Below, piece after piece: positions 26,265-34,631 of a stretch of 64,000 nucleotides of DNA. Within the stretch, counting starts at the first letter, position 1, and every line of letters starts with the position of its first letter. The position numbers and the translations under genes were made by a program. A model generated the notes under the pieces. It saw only the letters and a list, made by a program, of their open reading frames with translations. It was not told the origin of the DNA and did not search any database. This DNA comes from JAJRRS01 sp965230275 (GTDB lineage Bacteria > Planctomycetota > Phycisphaerae > Phycisphaerales > Phycisphaeraceae). The stretch lies in NCBI GenBank assembly GCA_965230275.1, contig CBDDKO010000002.1, forward strand, positions 3,472,001 to 3,536,000, in the 5' to 3' direction.

Positions 26265-26309
26265 TTTGGTTTCTATATTGCGAGCTCAGATATCGCTGTT
26301 GGCTTCACC

Positions 26310-28700
26310 TCAGAGCGCCGGCTCTACCAGGTCGTCTCCGACATAGACGCGGTAGCCCTTGATCCGCCCGCCGATGTTGTTGTCCTGCCCGGGTCTGGGG
26401 AGGTAGCGGAAGCCCGTGACGGTTTCGGATTGCCCGAGGTTGATCACCAGCCGGTGGGGGTGGTCCGGGGAGCCGTTTTGCCACTGCGTGTGCCAGAACT
26501 GCGATGCCCGTCTGTCGAAGGCGTTCTCGGCCGTCCCGTCCTCACCGAGGAACTCCTCGCTGTTGACATAAGCGATCGACCAGCCGGCCGTGTCGATGCT
26601 TTTCCCGTCGGCGCCGATCAGGACCAACTCGGCCACCGCGGCGAACGGCTGATCGCCGAACGCGCTAAGCGATTCGAGGCAGAACTGCCGGCCCGCCACA
26701 GGCGACTCGAACTTCACCGTCTGTGCCTGGCCGCCGGGCTCGAACTCGCCCGCATGAACCGGCGTCTGATCCGCCAGCGTCAGCGTCACGTCAGCACGCT
26801 GGGGCTTACCGAAGTTCATCTCCGGCCGAAGTGTGTTGAGCTCCGGGGTCTTGACCGTCGCGATCACCGGCGAACTTGGCCCCAACAGGTCAAGCACCAC
26901 GATCTCGTTCTTGCCTTGCTTCAGCCACGGGCCGGGGACGTACATCGTCTGCGTCGGGCCGATATTCCAATACCGCCCGAGGCACTCGCCGTTGATCCAC
27001 ACGATCCCTTTGCCCCAAGGTGTCATATCCAGGAACGTGTCCTCCGCCTTCTCGACGTTTAATGTGCCCCGGTAGAACGCCGCGCCGGTCGTGACATCGC
27101 CCGGCGACATTTGTTGATAGGCAAGGCCATCCAGCATGTCCCGTGTCATCGGCAGCTGATACTGCTGCCAATCGCTTAGCGTTTTCTCACCATCTGCATC
27201 TGTCAGTACGACCGGGCCGTGCAGCCCCTTGCGGTCGTGGATCTCCTTGCCGAAGTTAACCCGGCCCATCGTGTAGACCATGACGTCCAGCTGCGCCGGT
27301 TTGTCTCGCGCTGGCACGTTCAGCTCGAACCGCCGATTACGCCGATCGAACACGCCGATCTCCTGCCCGTCGAGCATCACCCAGCCAAAGTCATGGACGC
27401 GCTCAACCTTGAGTTTGCCCGCAGGCCCGGCGGGAACCGTCGTCCGGTACACCACCGCGCCCCGCGCCTGGTCAAGTGCTTCATAGTTCTGCGGCTCGGC
27501 CGACGGCTTCGGCTCGGGCAGGTTATCCAGCACCGCCGCACGCTCGGTCAGCGTAACCGGGTCCACCGTCATCACGGGGTTCATCGCAGGCGGCTCCGGC
27601 ATCGTCTCGCCGGGCAGCAGGAAGCGACGCATCAGCGCGCGGGCCCGCTTGTACTTCTCATTCGTCCACCCCGCCTCGCTGATCGGGGCGTCGAAGTCGT
27701 AGCTGGACGTGTCCGGCAGGAACGGGGCGTCCGCACCGGCCCAGAGCCCGAAGCTCGATCCGCCGTGCGCCATGTAGATGCTGAACGACGCGTCGTTCTC
27801 GAGCATGAACTCGATGTCGGCGATGTACCGATCCAGGTCGCCGATGTGGTGCTCCCGGCCCCAGGTGTCGAACCAACCGGGGTAAAACTCGCCGCACATC
27901 AAAGGCCCGTCCTTGCGCAGCTCCCGCAGTTGCCTGAACGCATCCGCCGGGTTGCTCCCAAAGTTCACGACCGGGAACAGGTCGTCGCGGTGGCCGTTCC
28001 TCAGGCTCCACGCCTGGTTGCATCCAAACAGCGGCACGTCGAAGCCGGCGTCTTCAAATATCTGCTTCAGCTCGCCCATGTATTCAGCATCGTTGCTGTA
28101 GTAACCGTATTCGTTCTCGACCTGCACCATCAGGATCGGGCCGCCGCGCGTGACCTGAAGCTCGCCGAGGTGTTCGCCCACGGCCTTCATGTACCGCTTG
28201 ACCGGCTCCATGAACCTCGGGTCCCGCGTGCGCAGCTCGATGCCCTCATGCTTAAGTAGCCACCACGGCAGCCCGCCCATCTCCCACTCGCTGCAGACAT
28301 ACGGCCCGGGCCGCAGGATGACCCAGAGGTCCTCCTCCTGCGCGATGCGGATGAACTCGGCCAGGTCGCCGCGGCCCTCCCAGGTGAACTCGCCGGGCGT
28401 CCGCTCGTGGTAGTTCCAGAACACGTACACGCTGACCGTGTTCAGCCCCATGGCCTTGCACATCTGCAGCCGGTGACGCCAGTACGCTTTCGGCACACGT
28501 GTCGGGTGGATCTCGCCGCAGCGCAGGACGATCTTCTGCCCGTCCAGCAGGAAGTGCTCGTCGCCGATCTCGAAGTGGTGCTCCGGCTTCTCAGCCGGCA
28601 CCTGCGTCGAGGCGTTCGACGCGCAACCCAGTGACAGCACACACACGCATAACGCGTACAACATAACGGTCTGCATCTTCATAAGGCTCATCTTAATCAT
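26310..28700 (-). CDS. GH35 beta-galactosidase lipoprotein
   Basis: The protein has 796 residues. A lipobox LSLGC (Cys26) predicts an outer-surface or periplasmic lipoprotein. A GH35 TIM barrel (about 40-350) holds the acid/base Glu197 in QVENEYG and the nucleophile Glu271 in CGEFYPGW. Beta-sandwich domains follow (about 420-640), with the galactose-binding motif NGECLGRYWNIGPTQTMYVP, and a C-terminal F5/8-type module (about 690-796). It removes terminal galactose from polysaccharides. The M1 start has no Shine-Dalgarno; M4, M7 or M9 are alternatives. A sulfatase lies 20 kb away. Confidence 0.93.
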   Translation of the reverse strand: MIKMSLMKMQTVMLYALCVCVLSLGCASNASTQVPAEKPEHHFEIGDEHFLLDGQKIVLRCGEIHPTRVPKAYWRHRLQMCKAMGLNTVSVYVFWNYHERTPGEFTWEGRGDLAEFIRIAQEEDLWVILRPGPYVCSEWEMGGLPWWLLKHEGIELRTRDPRFMEPVKRYMKAVGEHLGELQVTRGGPILMVQVENEYGYYSNDAEYMGELKQIFEDAGFDVPLFGCNQAWSLRNGHRDDLFPVVNFGSNPADAFRQLRELRKDGPLMCGEFYPGWFDTWGREHHIGDLDRYIADIEFMLENDASFSIYMAHGGSSFGLWAGADAPFLPDTSSYDFDAPISEAGWTNEKYKRARALMRRFLLPGETMPEPPAMNPVMTVDPVTLTERAAVLDNLPEPKPSAEPQNYEALDQARGAVVYRTTVPAGPAGKLKVERVHDFGWVMLDGQEIGVFDRRNRRFELNVPARDKPAQLDVMVYTMGRVNFGKEIHDRKGLHGPVVLTDADGEKTLSDWQQYQLPMTRDMLDGLAYQQMSPGDVTTGAAFYRGTLNVEKAEDTFLDMTPWGKGIVWINGECLGRYWNIGPTQTMYVPGPWLKQGKNEIVVLDLLGPSSPVIATVKTPELNTLRPEMNFGKPQRADVTLTLADQTPVHAGEFEPGGQAQTVKFESPVAGRQFCLESLSAFGDQPFAAVAELVLIGADGKSIDTAGWSIAYVNSEEFLGEDGTAENAFDRRASQFWHTQWQNGSPDHPHRLVINLGQSETVTGFRYLPRPGQDNNIGGRIKGYRVYVGDDLVEPAL

Positions 28701-28750
28701 GTTGGGGGTTAGTAACGCTCACATCCGGCAGGTCGGCACATGCGATCCGA

Positions 28751-30616
28751 TTACGTCCGGCCGAATTGTTTCTCCAAGTCCTTGAGTGTCAGACGCAACG
28801 TCGTCGGCCGGCCGTGGGGGCAGTTGCTCGATCGCTCGATCTCCTGCCGCTTGGCCAGCAGCGCGCTGAGCTCGTCTTCGCTCATTTTATCACCTGCCTT
28901 CACCGCCGCTTTACAGGACATCATGTCCAGCACCTCGTGCAGCGCGGCTTCCAGGGCGTTGGGGTTCGTGATGTCCAGCTGCCCCGACTCGGCCTTGGCG
29001 ACCAGGTCCGGCAGGAACGCGTCGGGCTCGACGTTTCGCTCAAACAGGAACGACGGGAAGGCCTGCACAGCCACGGCGTCCGGGCCGACACTCGATAACT
29101 CCACACCGATCTTCTCAAGCAGTGGCTGCATCTGTTCGAGCAGGGCTTGGCGCTGCTGGTCGGCGTCGATGATCACGGGCATCAGCAGGCGCTGACTTTC
29201 CAGCGGCTTGCCCTCGCCCAACACGCGGTTGCGCAAAGTCTCGAACATCACCCGTTCATGCAGCGCGTGCTGGTCCACGATGACCAACCCGTCATCGTCC
29301 TGCGTCACGACGTAGCTCTTGTGGACCTGGAGAATGGCTTGGGACGTTAGGCTTGGGGCTTGAGGGTGATGGTCATGAGCGGTGGGGGGGATGAGCGATT
29401 CATCGTCATCGCCAACCGCTGCGGGGTCTTCCTCGGCTAGCGCCTTGCGTACCTCCTGGTAGGCGAAGCCTTTCTGCTTCGGGTCCATGCGCTTGAAGTA
29501 ATCGACAAACGCATCGGTCGCGACCTGCGGCTCGAGGTTTGATCCCTGGGCGGGGAGGCTGGCCGGCTGGAAGCTGTTGGTTACAAGCGAGGCGGTGGGG
29601 GTCAGGTCGCTGCCGAGCAGGCGTTGGCGGACGGCGGAGAGGATCAGGCCGTGCACATGCGACGGGTTGCGGAAGCGGACCTCGGCTTTGGTCGGATGCA
29701 CATTGACGTCCACCGCGTGCGGGTCGATCTCCAGCAGCACCACGGCGACCGGGAACTTGTCCATCGGCATCAGGCCGCGGTACGCCTCCTTCACGGCGTG
29801 CGTCAGGTTGCGATCCTTGATCGGTCGGCCGTTCACGCACAGGTACAGCCCCTTGCCGGTCGGGCGTGCGATCGAGGGTTGCCCGGCCAGGCCCCAGACC
29901 TTCGCGCCGCCTCGGTCGGGCAGGTCCTCGTGCGTGAACTCCATCAGCGCATCATCGATGTCCTTACCCAGCAGCTGGGCGCATCGGTGGGCGCGGTCGT
30001 TGTCCACCGGCAGGTCGTAAGTCGTCTTGCCGTTGTGTGAGAGCTTGAACGCCACGTGGTAATGCACCATGGCGATCCGGCTGAGTGTGTCGTTGATGTG
30101 CCCGAACTCGGTCGGCGCGGTACGGAGGAACTTACGCCGAGCCGGGGTATTGAAGAACAGGTCGCGCACCTCGATGACGGTGCCCGGCGAGCCCGGTCCG
30201 GGAGTGACTTCGCTGATGTCATCGCCTACGACTTCCAGCGCCGCCGCCGCCTCTTCGGTTGCGCCGTCGCGTGTCGCCCGGCTGGTGATCTTGAGTCGGC
30301 TCACGCTTGCAATCGACGCCAGCGCCTCACCGCGGAAACCGAGCGTCCCGATCGCCGCAAGCTGCTCGGCCGCGGTGAGCTTGCTCGTGGCGTGTGGTTC
30401 GACCGCCAGGTGCAGCTCTTCGGGGGGGATCCCCGTGCCGTTATCGCTGATCCGGATCAGCTGCCGCCCGCCGTCCTCGATCGCGACCTCGATCCGCGTC
30501 GCCCCGGCATCGAGGCTGTTTTCGACCAGTTCTTTGACGACGGACGCGGGTCGTTCGATCACCTCCCCGGCGGCGATCTGATTGACGAGCATCTTGGGCA
30601 GCTTGCGGATCGGCAT
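28751..30616 (-). CDS. mutL: DNA mismatch repair protein MutL
   Basis: The 621-residue MutL starts at ATG 30616 (MPIRKLPKMLVNQIAAGEVI). The GHKL ATPase motifs are ELVENSLDAGATRIEV, DNGTGIPPEE and TLGFRGEALASI; VNVHPTKAEVRF ends the transducer domain (about 330). A 110-residue linker leads to the C-terminal dimer domain (SYVVTQDDDGLVIVDQHALHERV, then SCKAAVKAGDKM and CPHGRPT). The DQHALHER and CPHGRPT motifs are kept, while the endonuclease signature DQHAx2Ex4E should be checked. The open frame reaches 30784, opposite the start of the next gene. Confidence 0.96.
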   Translation of the reverse strand: MPIRKLPKMLVNQIAAGEVIERPASVVKELVENSLDAGATRIEVAIEDGGRQLIRISDNGTGIPPEELHLAVEPHATSKLTAAEQLAAIGTLGFRGEALASIASVSRLKITSRATRDGATEEAAAALEVVGDDISEVTPGPGSPGTVIEVRDLFFNTPARRKFLRTAPTEFGHINDTLSRIAMVHYHVAFKLSHNGKTTYDLPVDNDRAHRCAQLLGKDIDDALMEFTHEDLPDRGGAKVWGLAGQPSIARPTGKGLYLCVNGRPIKDRNLTHAVKEAYRGLMPMDKFPVAVVLLEIDPHAVDVNVHPTKAEVRFRNPSHVHGLILSAVRQRLLGSDLTPTASLVTNSFQPASLPAQGSNLEPQVATDAFVDYFKRMDPKQKGFAYQEVRKALAEEDPAAVGDDDESLIPPTAHDHHPQAPSLTSQAILQVHKSYVVTQDDDGLVIVDQHALHERVMFETLRNRVLGEGKPLESQRLLMPVIIDADQQRQALLEQMQPLLEKIGVELSSVGPDAVAVQAFPSFLFERNVEPDAFLPDLVAKAESGQLDITNPNALEAALHEVLDMMSCKAAVKAGDKMSEDELSALLAKRQEIERSSNCPHGRPTTLRLTLKDLEKQFGRT

Positions 30617-30664
30617 CGGCGTATCGTAGCACGCCCCGGCCTTCGGCGGTATGCTCATGGGACT

Positions 30665-31312
30665 ATGTTTAATCGCAACGATGTCGTGCTTTTCCAGGGC
30701 GATTCCATTACCGACGCCAACCGCCGCCGCGGCCGAAAAGGCCCCAACGATCCCGCCGCGCTGGGCCACGGCTACGTCTTCCACACCGCCGCCGAGCTGA
30801 TGCGCCGCTACCCCGAACTGAATCTACAGATTTACGACCGCGGCATCTCCGGCGACAAGGTCTATCAACTCGCCGACCGGTGGGAACGCGACTGCCTGGA
30901 CCTGAAACCCGACGTGCTGAGCATCCTCGTAGGCGTTAACGACTACTGCCACGTCCACTTCCACGGCTTCGGCGGCACGCTCCCGGAATACGTGCGCGAC
31001 TACGACATCCTCCTGGAACGCACCCGCGAGCACTTCCCCGACGTCAAGCTCATCCTCGGCGAGCCTTTCCTATTAGAAGCCGGCGACATCACTGCTGAGC
31101 ATGTGCAGGCTATCACCGGCTACCGAGATGCGGCACGCAAACTGGCGGAGAAGTACCTCGCCGTATGGGTTCCGTATCAGCAGGTATTCTTCGACGCGCT
31201 TGATCGCGCCCCCGCCGAGTACTGGGCCCCCGACGGCGTCCACCCGACCCTGGCCGGCCACATGCTGATGTCAAAGGCATGGCTGGAAGCGGTGGATCAA
31301 CTCAACACTTGA
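30665..31312 (+). CDS. SGNH/GDSL hydrolase
   Basis: This cytoplasmic protein of 215 residues is a GDSL-type esterase/lipase. Block I is VLFQGDSITDANR (Ser nucleophile), block II has YDRGISGDKVYQLADRW, block III is LVGVNDYCH and block V is WAPDGVHPTLAGHMLMS (Asp and His). It has no signal peptide. The substrate is unknown; homologues act on acyl or acetyl esters of sugars or lipids. The start at 30665 is 49 bases from the divergent mutL start. The larger open frame upstream is only mutL antisense. Confidence 0.9.
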   Translation: MFNRNDVVLFQGDSITDANRRRGRKGPNDPAALGHGYVFHTAAELMRRYPELNLQIYDRGISGDKVYQLADRWERDCLDLKPDVLSILVGVNDYCHVHFHGFGGTLPEYVRDYDILLERTREHFPDVKLILGEPFLLEAGDITAEHVQAITGYRDAARKLAEKYLAVWVPYQQVFFDALDRAPAEYWAPDGVHPTLAGHMLMSKAWLEAVDQLNT

Positions 31313-31319
31313 TACATAT

Positions 31320-31507
31320 CACAGAGCCCACGGAGACACAGAGGCACGGAGTATCAATAATGAGTTATAAACAGTGATGTACGCTGAAACACGCAGATGG
31401 GTTAGTATTCCGGTCCACCCTCTCTTGGCAGATATAAGCGTTCATCGGCGTTCATCACAGTCTTTCTCTCCGTGCCTCCGTGCCTCTGTGTCTCCGTGGG
31501 CTCTGTG
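31320..31507. repeat. Long inverted CACGGAG stutter repeat with perfect 32-bp arms
   Basis: The arms 31320-31351 and 31476-31507 are perfect 32-bp inverted complements made of CACGGAG/CACAGAG units. Between them lie degenerate complements of a GTACGCTGAAACACGCAGATGG / GCGTTCATCGGCGTTCATC type (here split), so two families are nested. It begins 8 bases after the GDSL stop and ends 14 bases before the ksgA ATG. A single-arm relative is at 59286-59314. Confidence 0.95.
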
Positions 31508-31521
31508 TTATAAAGACTTTA

Positions 31522-32373
31522 ATGGCCCAAACCCTCACCGAGATCAAGCAGTTGCTCGCCGCGCACGGGTTGCACCCGAAGAAACGCTTCGGGCAGAACT
31601 TCCTGCACGACGGCAACCACATGCGCCGCATCCTCGACGCCGCTGATGTGCGCGAGGATGAATTGATCCTCGAAGTCGGGCCCGGCACCGGGGCGTTGAC
31701 CGAGCGGCTGCTCGAAGCCGGGGCGCATGTCCTGGCCGTCGAGATCGACACCGATATGCAGCCGATCCTCCAGGAACGCACCGCGGCCTTCGGCGATCGC
31801 TTCCGCCTTTATCTAGGCGACATCCTCGCAAGCAAGCACACGCTCAATCCCGAAGTCATCGACCTGCTGCACGATCAGCCCCAATCCCCAACCCCCAATC
31901 CCCAACCCCCAAACTTCAAACTCATCGCCAACCTCCCCTACAACATCGCCTCACCGCTGCTGGTGAACCTCGCAGTCAAAAACCGCGAGATGTCCACGGC
32001 CGTGATCATGATCCAGAAGGAGGTCGCCGACCGAATCCTGGCCAAACCGGGCGGGAAGGATTACGGCCCGCTGAGCGTGATCCTCCAGGCGATGTGCGAG
32101 GTCGATGTGGTGGGCTCGCTGTCCCCGGCGTGCTTCTGGCCGGCGCCCAAGGTCGCATCGGCGGTGGTCCGGTTGGTAAGACGGGTAAACCCGCTGACGG
32201 ATAATCCCGACGCCCTCAGCGAGTTGTTGCAGACATTATTTCAGAAGAGGCGCAAGCAGCTCGGCGCGATCCTCGGCCGTGATCGGACCCTCCCGGCGGG
32301 GATCAGCCCCGACGCCCGCTGTGAATCCCTCTCGGTGGAACAGTTTATCGATTTGGCGCGTTGGTTAGGTTGA
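31522..32373 (+). CDS. rsmA: 16S rRNA dimethyladenosine transferase (RsmA/KsgA)
   Basis: The 283-residue enzyme dimethylates two adjacent adenosines near the 3' end of 16S rRNA. PKKRFGQNFLHD, the SAM-binding VGPGTGALTERLL, VEIDTDM and NLPYNIASPLLV are all present, and the C-terminal small domain (FFQKRRKQL-like) ends the protein. Between residues about 118 and 132 there is an extra loop, DQPQSPTPNPQPPNFK, encoded by a CCCAACC-type repeat just before the NLPY motif. The ATG at 31522 has no good Shine-Dalgarno because the inverted repeat occupies the leader. Confidence 0.96.
   Translation: MAQTLTEIKQLLAAHGLHPKKRFGQNFLHDGNHMRRILDAADVREDELILEVGPGTGALTERLLEAGAHVLAVEIDTDMQPILQERTAAFGDRFRLYLGDILASKHTLNPEVIDLLHDQPQSPTPNPQPPNFKLIANLPYNIASPLLVNLAVKNREMSTAVIMIQKEVADRILAKPGGKDYGPLSVILQAMCEVDVVGSLSPACFWPAPKVASAVVRLVRRVNPLTDNPDALSELLQTLFQKRRKQLGAILGRDRTLPAGISPDARCESLSVEQFIDLARWLG
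31878..31913. repeat. CCCCAA(T/C) repeat inside ksgA
   Basis: Tandem CCCAATCC/CCCAACC units related to the tract at 5806-5850 lie in frame in ksgA and encode a Pro/Asn/Gln-rich loop. Confidence 0.85.
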
Positions 32374-32436
32374 TCCGGCCCGCCGGGTCGCCTACCTTTT
32401 TGCTGACCTCCCCAAGAACACCCCGCGAGCATACCT

Positions 32437-33183
32437 ATGATCCGAGCCAACGGCGAGCAACGCATCATCGTCTCTATCCCGGTCTACAACGAGCAGAAGT
32501 ATGTCGCCCGCGTGCTGGACAAGGTCAGGCAGTACGCCGACATGATCCTCGTGATCGACGACGGCTCGACCGACGACACGCCGTGCCTGCTCGCCAAGCA
32601 ACCCGTTGATGTCATCCGCCACGCCGAGAACCGTGGCTACGGCCGATCGATCCGCGACGCCTTCCGTTACAGCCAGTGCTACCAGTACGACTGGCTGATC
32701 ACGATGGACTGCGACGAGCAGCACGAGCCCGAGAGCCTGCCCGACTTCTACGAAGCGATCGCGCAGGACGACGCCGACATCATCTCCGGCAGCCGATACC
32801 TCGAAGACGTCCGCTGCGGCGACCGGCCCCCGGAGGACCGGCGTGCGATCAACGCACAGATCACCGATATGGTGAACCGCTGTCTGGGCATGAATCTCAC
32901 CGACACGTTCTGCGGCTACAAGGCCTACCGCGTCTCGACGCTCAAGCACATGCACATCAACGAATCGGGTTACGCCATCCCCCTGCAGGCCTGGGTCATG
33001 GCCGCCGCCGCGGATCTACGTATCAAAGAAGTCCCCATCAACCTGATCTACAACGATCCGAACCGCAGCTTCGGCGGGCCGCTGGATGATGCCGACCACC
33101 GTCTGGCGCATTACAAGCAGGTCTTCCGCGCCGAGCTCGCCAAGCACCCCGACAAGTTCTCCCCCTGCGCCGCCGCGGTATGA
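32437..33183 (+). CDS. Family 2 glycosyltransferase (dolichol-phosphate mannosyltransferase-like)
   Basis: The protein of 248 residues has a GT-A fold: IIVSIPVYNEQKYVARVLDK, LVIDDGSTDD, HAENRGYGRSIRDAF, and the DXD-like TMDCDEQHEP. There is no membrane segment, as in soluble DPM1-like enzymes that glycosylate polyprenyl phosphate. The C-terminal FCGYKAYRVSTLKHM and VPINLIYNDPNRSFGG fit this group. Acceptor and sugar are unknown. The stop overlaps the next ATG (ATGA at 33180), so it is the first gene of a coupled operon. Confidence 0.9.
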   Translation: MIRANGEQRIIVSIPVYNEQKYVARVLDKVRQYADMILVIDDGSTDDTPCLLAKQPVDVIRHAENRGYGRSIRDAFRYSQCYQYDWLITMDCDEQHEPESLPDFYEAIAQDDADIISGSRYLEDVRCGDRPPEDRRAINAQITDMVNRCLGMNLTDTFCGYKAYRVSTLKHMHINESGYAIPLQAWVMAAAADLRIKEVPINLIYNDPNRSFGGPLDDADHRLAHYKQVFRAELAKHPDKFSPCAAAV

Positions 33184-34631
33184 CGCCACCCGCCACGAAA
33201 GTGCGAGTCGAGCCGGCGATCCGCAATTGGTCGTCAAGGGTGGCTGCTTCTCCCGATCGGGATGCCTTACTAACGCGCATCAACGCACGGGCCAAACGGC
33301 TCGGGGCGGCTGAACTCAGCACGAACACGTCACCGCTGATCGCGACCGGCCATCAGGCCCAGCTCTGGCACCCGGGGATACTGGCCAAGGACATCGCCAT
33401 GGACCTCGCCGCCGGGCAACTAGGCGCCGCGAAGCTTCACGTCATCGTCGACCAGGACACCCACGACGTCTGGCGCTTGGATGTCCCGACGATCCAGGGC
33501 GATCAACTGCAAGTAAACACACTGAGCCTTGCGCCCCATCGGCTGGACGTGCCCACCGGCTATCAGCCGCCGGTCGATGTGCGTATGCTTGTCGATCAGT
33601 TGACGAAACTGCATGATGAGTCTTTAGAACCGCTGAGGTCAGCGCTTGAAGACATGCCGGATTGCGCGTCGTTGGCTGAGCAGGTCGCGGTGGTGCTGAC
33701 ACGGCTGAAGCGGCCCTATGCCGGGGACGTGCCCATCATGCTGGTCAGCGACCTCGCAGGCCTGCCCGCCTATGAATCGATCGTAACGCGGATGCTCCAC
33801 GACGCTCATGCCTGTGCGGCGGCGTACAACCAGGCCGTGGCACAGCACCCGCAGGCCGGCATGTCGCTGCTGGTAATGACGCGCGAGTTTGTGGAGTTGC
33901 CAATCTGGGCCGTGCGTGTCGGCCAACCGCGCCGCCGCGTGTTAGTTGACTTAGCTGATCACGAACCCATGTTCGTGTTCGATGACGGGGAGCCAATTGA
34001 CCGATCTGTCGATACGCTTCTGCCAAGGGCGCTGCTGTTCACCGCGGTTATGCGCAGCAGCCTGTGCGACCTGTTCATCCATGGCACGGGGGGGCTTGTC
34101 TACGACCGGATCACCGAGCAGTGGTGGCAACAGTGGGCGGGTGAAGCGCTCGCGCCGATGGCGGGCGTGACCGCGGACGTGTACCTGGATTTTGACGTGC
34201 CCGTATCCGACTCAGCTGCACGACAGCGGGCCGTCTGGAAGCGTCATCACCTGCCGCACAACCTGGACCGCGTGCTCGGGCTGGATGATGAGCTCACGAA
34301 GCAGAAGCAGACGCTATTGGCTCACATGCACGACGACCGCGATCGGTCACGCCGGCGCAAGGCGTTCAAGCAGATCCATCAGATCAACGAGGAACTGGCC
34401 CACAGCCATCCCGAGGCGATTGAAGCCGCAACGGCCGAGCTGAAGCGCACCGAGATCGGTCTGGCCAACGCGCGGGTGGCTCGAAGGCGGGACTGGTGTT
34501 TCGCCCTGTATCCGCCTGAGAAGCTGCATGAGCTCCGTGCCCGCCTAGCAGAACACGCGGGGTCGGAGCTTCCGGGGGCGGGGGATAATCCGGGGGCCGG
34601 GCCGGGTACTACGGTACAATGCCCGACATGA
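33180..34631 (+). CDS. BshC-like protein of unknown function
   Basis: The protein has 483 residues. The segment PLIATGHQAQLWHPGILAKD (about 52-71) and LHVIVDQDTHDVWRLDVP resemble the TGQQ and DHD-containing core of BshC, the putative cysteine ligase of bacillithiol synthesis, and the C-terminal coiled-coil (about 370-440) also fits BshC. Similarity is remote, and no bshA or bshB is near. The last 20 residues (SELPGAGDNPGAGPG) are encoded by a CTTCCGGGGG repeat. It overlaps its neighbours by 4 and 13 bases. Its function is not established. Confidence 0.6.
   Translation: MTPPATKVRVEPAIRNWSSRVAASPDRDALLTRINARAKRLGAAELSTNTSPLIATGHQAQLWHPGILAKDIAMDLAAGQLGAAKLHVIVDQDTHDVWRLDVPTIQGDQLQVNTLSLAPHRLDVPTGYQPPVDVRMLVDQLTKLHDESLEPLRSALEDMPDCASLAEQVAVVLTRLKRPYAGDVPIMLVSDLAGLPAYESIVTRMLHDAHACAAAYNQAVAQHPQAGMSLLVMTREFVELPIWAVRVGQPRRRVLVDLADHEPMFVFDDGEPIDRSVDTLLPRALLFTAVMRSSLCDLFIHGTGGLVYDRITEQWWQQWAGEALAPMAGVTADVYLDFDVPVSDSAARQRAVWKRHHLPHNLDRVLGLDDELTKQKQTLLAHMHDDRDRSRRRKAFKQIHQINEELAHSHPEAIEAATAELKRTEIGLANARVARRRDWCFALYPPEKLHELRARLAEHAGSELPGAGDNPGAGPGTTVQCPT
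34569..34606. repeat. CTTCCGGGGGCGGGGG motif at a gene end
   Basis: CTTCCGGGGGCGGGGG (34569-34584) and a second CCGGGGGCCGGG block form the last codons of the BshC-like gene and end just before the start of the transglutaminase gene. Confidence 0.75.

Noticed and set aside
30056..30664. N-terminal extension of the GDSL hydrolase frame
   Set aside because: It is antisense to mutL; the GDSL block I begins only 10 codons after ATG 30665, as usual for the family.
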